Assembly (NCBI GenBank): GCA_038223055.1 | Contig: JBBRHF010000053.1 | Span: 1 to 23,348 of the forward strand | DNA: 23,348 bases | From: JBBRHF01 sp038223055 | Lineage (GTDB): Bacteria; Actinomycetota; Actinomycetes; JACCUZ01 | Direction of reading: 5' to 3' | Part shown: positions 20,478-23,348 of the stretch, piece after piece | Layout: the number at the start of each line of letters is the position of its first letter | How positions within the stretch are numbered: the stretch's first letter is position 1 | The notes under the pieces: model-generated | Told to the model about the DNA's origin: nothing | The model's database searches: none | What the model saw: the letters and a program-made list of their open reading frames with translations, nothing else | Made by a program: the position numbers and the translations under genes

Positions 20478-22181
20478 ATGGGGTCGACCGAAACCGAGTC
20501 TTTCCGCGCGGCACGGAACCTGCTGCTGACCCACCGCGAGGACTACCAGGTCGCCTACGACTCGTTCCGCTGGCCCACGTTCGAGACGTTCAACTGGGGG
20601 CTGGACTGGTTCGACACGCTGGCCGCCGAACAGCCCGACACCCCGGCGCTGTGGATCGTCGGGGACGACCCGACCCGGCCCGAGGAGAAGGTCAGTTACG
20701 GCGAGATGTCGGCCCGGTCCGCGCAGGTCGCGTCCTGGCTGCAGCACCACGGCGTCGATCGTGGCGACCGGGTCCTGCTCGTGCTGGGCAACGTCGTGCC
20801 GCTATGGGAGGTCATGCTCGCGGCGATCAAGCTCGGTGCCGTCGTCATCCCGGCGACCACGCTGCTCGGGCCGCGCGACCTGGCCGACCGGGTCGAGCGC
20901 GGCCAGGTTCGCCACGTCGTGGCCGCCAGCGCCGAGACGGCCAAGTTCGACGACGTCCCCGGCGATTGGACCCGCATCGCTGTGGGAGAACCGGTGCCGG
21001 GCTGGCTGCGCTACGGCGACTCGGACCGCTGGCTGGAGACCTTCACCGCCGAGGTGGCGACCCGCCCGGACGAGACGCTGTTGCTCTATTTCACCAGCGG
21101 TACGACGGCCGCGCCCAAGCTGGTCGAGCACACCCATGTGTCCTATCCGGTGGGGCATCTGTCCACGATGTTCTGGATCGGGCTGCTGCCCGGCGACGTG
21201 CACCTCAACGTGTCGTCGCCGGGGTGGGCCAAGCACGCCTGGAGCAACGTCTTTGCGCCGTGGAACGCGGGCGCCACCGTGCTGATCGTGCACCAGGCCC
21301 GGTTCGCCGCAAGTCCGCTGCTGGACACGATGGCCCGCTGCGGGGTCACCACGTTCTGCGCGCCGCCGACGGTGAGGCGGATGCTGGTGCAGAGCGACCT
21401 GCGAGCGCATCCGGTGCCGTCGCTGCGCGAGGTCGTCGGTGCCGGCGAGCCACTCAACCCCGAGGTGATCGAGCAGGTGCGGACCGCCTGGGGCCTCACC
21501 GTCCGGGATGGCTACGGGCAGACCGAGACGACCGCCCAGGTCGGCAACTCCCCCGGCGCCGTGCTCAAGCTGGGGTCGATGGGCCGCGCGTTGCCCGGCT
21601 ACACGATCGCGCTGGTCGACCTGATCACGGCCCAGCCCGGCGACGAGGGCGAGCTGTGCCTCGACCTGGACGACCCGCCGATGGGACTGATGGCGGGCTA
21701 CCGCGACGACGCCACCCTGACCGAGGACGCGACCCGCGGCGGGCACTACCACACCGGGGACGTCGCCAGCCGCGACACCGAGGGCTACATCACCTATGTC
21801 GGGCGCTCGGACGACGTGTTCAAGGCCTCGGACTACCGCATCTCCCCCTTCGAGTTGGAGAGCGTCCTGATCGAGCACCCGGCCGTCGCGGAGGCCGCCG
21901 TCGTGCCGGCCGTGGACGCGCTGCGCCTGGCCGTGCCCAAGGCCTTCGTCGTCCTGGCCGCCGGCTACGAACCCGATGGCGACACGGCCTACGCCATCTT
22001 CGCCTACACCCGGGCGCACCTCGCGCCGTACAAGCGCATCCGCCGGCTCGAGTTCGCCGAGCTGCCCAAGACGATCTCGGGCAAGATCCGCCGGGTCGAG
22101 CTGCGCTCGGCCGAGCAGGAGCGCGAGGGCCGCGCCGTCGCGGAGTTCCGCGAGGAGGACTTTCCCGACCTGAGGGCGTGA
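20478..22181 (+). CDS. AMP-forming acyl-CoA synthetase
   Basis: ANL-superfamily ligase joining a carboxylic acid to CoA through an acyl-adenylate. 567 aa. ATP loop YFTSGTTAAPKLVEH (about 205-219), the adenylate motif DGYGQTETT (about 344-352), the hinge region HTGD...GRSDDVFKASDYRIS, and the C-terminal lysine in ISGKIRR (about 533-539). The overall pattern (WFD near residue 45, FTSGTTAAPK, DDVFKASDYRISPFE) resembles medium-chain/aromatic acyl-CoA synthetases (ACSM-like) more than acetyl-CoA synthetase. The SGKIRR lysine is the classic site of Pat-type acetylation, and a Pat-like enzyme is encoded 2 kb upstream (context inference). ATG 20478 follows a strong GAGGGAGGA with 4-nt spacing. Confidence 0.92.
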   Translation: MGSTETESFRAARNLLLTHREDYQVAYDSFRWPTFETFNWGLDWFDTLAAEQPDTPALWIVGDDPTRPEEKVSYGEMSARSAQVASWLQHHGVDRGDRVLLVLGNVVPLWEVMLAAIKLGAVVIPATTLLGPRDLADRVERGQVRHVVAASAETAKFDDVPGDWTRIAVGEPVPGWLRYGDSDRWLETFTAEVATRPDETLLLYFTSGTTAAPKLVEHTHVSYPVGHLSTMFWIGLLPGDVHLNVSSPGWAKHAWSNVFAPWNAGATVLIVHQARFAASPLLDTMARCGVTTFCAPPTVRRMLVQSDLRAHPVPSLREVVGAGEPLNPEVIEQVRTAWGLTVRDGYGQTETTAQVGNSPGAVLKLGSMGRALPGYTIALVDLITAQPGDEGELCLDLDDPPMGLMAGYRDDATLTEDATRGGHYHTGDVASRDTEGYITYVGRSDDVFKASDYRISPFELESVLIEHPAVAEAAVVPAVDALRLAVPKAFVVLAAGYEPDGDTAYAIFAYTRAHLAPYKRIRRLEFAELPKTISGKIRRVELRSAEQEREGRAVAEFREEDFPDLRA

Positions 22182-22284
22182 GGACCGGACCTCGCCTCCC
22201 GGACCGGCCGGCCCCGAACGACGTCAATCCCACCCGCCAACCGACCGCCCCACCGGCCGACCGACCGCGAGGGAGAGGACCTCC

Positions 22285-22557
22285 ATGCCTGAGCGTCGTG
22301 TCCGGGTGGCCTCCTCGATCGGTCTTCATGCGCGTCCGGCGATGATGTTCGCGCAGGCGGCGGCCGCGCAGCGGATCTCGGTGACCGTGGCCCGCCCCGG
22401 CGGCGCGCCCGTAGATGCGACCTCGGTGCTGCTGGTGCTGGCCCTCGACGTACGCCCGGGCGAGGAAGTCGTCCTCGCCGCCGAGGGCGCGGCGGCAGAG
22501 CAGGCGATGGACGCCCTGGCGGCGCTGCTCGAGAGCGATCTCGACCGGCGCGGCTGA
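22285..22557 (+). CDS. ptsH: Phosphocarrier protein HPr
   Basis: Small PTS protein carrying phosphate from enzyme I to EIIA components. 90 aa, usual length. Phosphorylatable His15 in SSIGLHARPAMMFAQAA. The regulatory serine region of Gram-positive HPr aligns with VDATSVLLVLALDVRPGEEV, putting Ser47 where B. subtilis has Ser46. The downstream Gly/Glu-rich end matches HPr (GEEVVLAAEGAAAEQAMDAL). The start has an excellent GGGAGAGGA 5 nt before ATG 22285. No enzyme I or EII gene is in the window, so it stands alone between an acyl-CoA synthetase and a topoisomerase gene, an arrangement I recall in actinobacteria (not checked). Confidence 0.95.
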   Translation: MPERRVRVASSIGLHARPAMMFAQAAAAQRISVTVARPGGAPVDATSVLLVLALDVRPGEEVVLAAEGAAAEQAMDALAALLESDLDRRG

Positions 22558-22664
22558 CCCGACCGAACCTGACCGGCCGACCACGCCGCCGGACCCCCCG
22601 CCCAGCCGCACCGACCGCCCGCTTCCCCGACCGACACCTCGACCGACGACCTGGAGCACGACTC

Positions 22665-23348
22665 GTGGCTCGCCGCAGCACCCCGCCCGCAGCACCGGAC
22701 GATGCCGACTTCACCGAGCGCATCATCGACATCGACGTGGCCGCGGAGATGGAGGGCTCCTTCCTGGAGTACGCCTACTCGGTCATCTACGCGCGCGCAC
22801 TGCCCGACGCCCGGGACGGGCTCAAGCCGGTGCACCGGCGGATCCTGTTCCAGATGGCGGAGATGGGGCTACGGCCCGATCGCGGCCACGTGAAGTGCGC
22901 CCGGGTGGTCGGCGACGTGATGGGCAAGTTGCACCCCCACGGCGACGGCGCGATCTACGACGCGCTGGTGCGCCTGGCCCAGCCGTGGTCGATGCGGCTG
23001 CCGTTGGTCGACGGGCACGGGAACTTCGGGTCGCTGGGCAACGACGACCCGCCCGCGGCGTACCGCTACACCGAGTGCCGCCTGGCGCCCGCGGCGCTGC
23101 TGATGACGACCAGCCTGGACGAGAACGTCGTCGACCTGCGACCCAACTACGACGACCAGACCTACGAGCCCTCGGTGCTGCCGTCGGCGTTCCCCAACCT
23201 GCTGGTCAACGGCGCGGCCGGCATCGCGGTCGGCATGGCCACGAACATGCCTCCGCACAACCTGGTCGAGGTCATCTCCGCGGCCCGGCACCTGATCACC
23301 CACCCGGGGGCGTCCCTCGACGCGCTGATGCGGTTCGTGCCCGGCCCG
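22665..23348 (+). CDS. Type II topoisomerase subunit A (ParC/GyrA-like), 5' part
   Basis: DNA-cleaving A subunit of topoisomerase IV or a second gyrase. The 228 visible codons run off the right edge. Conserved blocks: EGSFLEYAYSVIYARALPDA, DGLKPVHRRILF, GDVMGKLHPHGDGAIYDALV, GHGNFGSLGNDDPPAAYRYT with active-site Tyr135, and the SVLPSAFPNLLVNGAAGIAV region. The quinolone-contact Ser (E. coli GyrA Ser83) is Gly95, while Asp87 is kept as Asp99. The N terminus of about 15 residues is short and fits the ParC-like actinobacterial paralogue better than the true GyrA; the missing C-terminal domain would decide. GTG 22665 is preceded by GGAG with 8-nt spacing; HPr lies 107 bp upstream. Confidence 0.92.
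   Translation, partial: MARRSTPPAAPDDADFTERIIDIDVAAEMEGSFLEYAYSVIYARALPDARDGLKPVHRRILFQMAEMGLRPDRGHVKCARVVGDVMGKLHPHGDGAIYDALVRLAQPWSMRLPLVDGHGNFGSLGNDDPPAAYRYTECRLAPAALLMTTSLDENVVDLRPNYDDQTYEPSVLPSAFPNLLVNGAAGIAVGMATNMPPHNLVEVISAARHLITHPGASLDALMRFVPGP

Overview
The window is very G+C-rich, densely coding DNA from the chromosome of an actinobacterium. The lineage call rests on gene content: an actinobacterial-type ferrochelatase with cysteine-rich C terminus, SepH (an FtsZ partner found only in Actinomycetota), a DUF5998 protein, an N-terminal-GNAT Pat-type lysine acetyltransferase and a topoisomerase IV/gyrase A-like subunit. GTG starts, 4-bp ATGA/GTGA overlaps and T-tract-less hairpin terminators fit the same group. 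The genus cannot be resolved from this sequence alone. No rRNA, tRNA, CRISPR array, insertion sequence, phage gene or plasmid origin was seen.

Layout. (1) 1-4061, housekeeping: hemH and an inositol-monophosphatase-family gene (cut by the left edge) form an overlapping leftward pair; a 12-TM MFS transporter diverges from hemH, followed by sepH. (2) About 4.1-13.8 kb, accessory-looking: a small unknown ORF ending in a perfect 15-bp hairpin; an ECF-like sigma factor with a tightly linked partner protein; a FUSC-type membrane protein on the other strand; a DUF5666-like small protein; an ABM-domain monooxygenase; an S53 (kumamolisin-like) serine-carboxyl peptidase; and a large secreted GH15 glucodextranase/glucoamylase-type enzyme that converges on the peptidase across two tandem hairpins. 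(3) 13.8-18.5 kb, leftward: Pat-like GNAT/acyl-CoA-synthetase fusion, DUF5998 gene and an alkaline-phosphatase-superfamily phosphodiesterase (the last two overlap by GTGA). (4) 18.5-23.3 kb, rightward: psuG and a PfkB kinase (pseudouridine breakdown), an AMP-forming acyl-CoA synthetase, HPr (ptsH) and the 5' part of a type II topoisomerase A subunit (cut by the right edge).

How the genes relate. The psuG/kinase pair makes a complete pseudouridine catabolic module (kinase, then glycosidase). Pat (acyl-CoA-sensing lysine acetyltransferase) sits two genes away from an acyl-CoA synthetase, and Pat homologues are known to control that enzyme class. The extracellular GH15 enzyme is the most obvious carbon-scavenging gene. 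The sigma factor and its partner look like a regulatory pair whose usual effector gene is not next to it.

The most distinctive feature is a recurring pattern of short tandem repeats. Within genes they are always multiples of three (15 or 18 nt): hemH N terminus, SepH linker (two arrays), the sigma-partner start, and the phosphodiesterase N terminus (two arrays). Outside genes they occur at 10.13 kb and 15.70-15.81 kb. Several operator-like dyads and direct repeats lie in intergenic gaps. I did not find a clearly new multi-gene system; the best candidates for a second look are the sigma/partner locus, the repeat-bearing disordered segments and the candidate operators.
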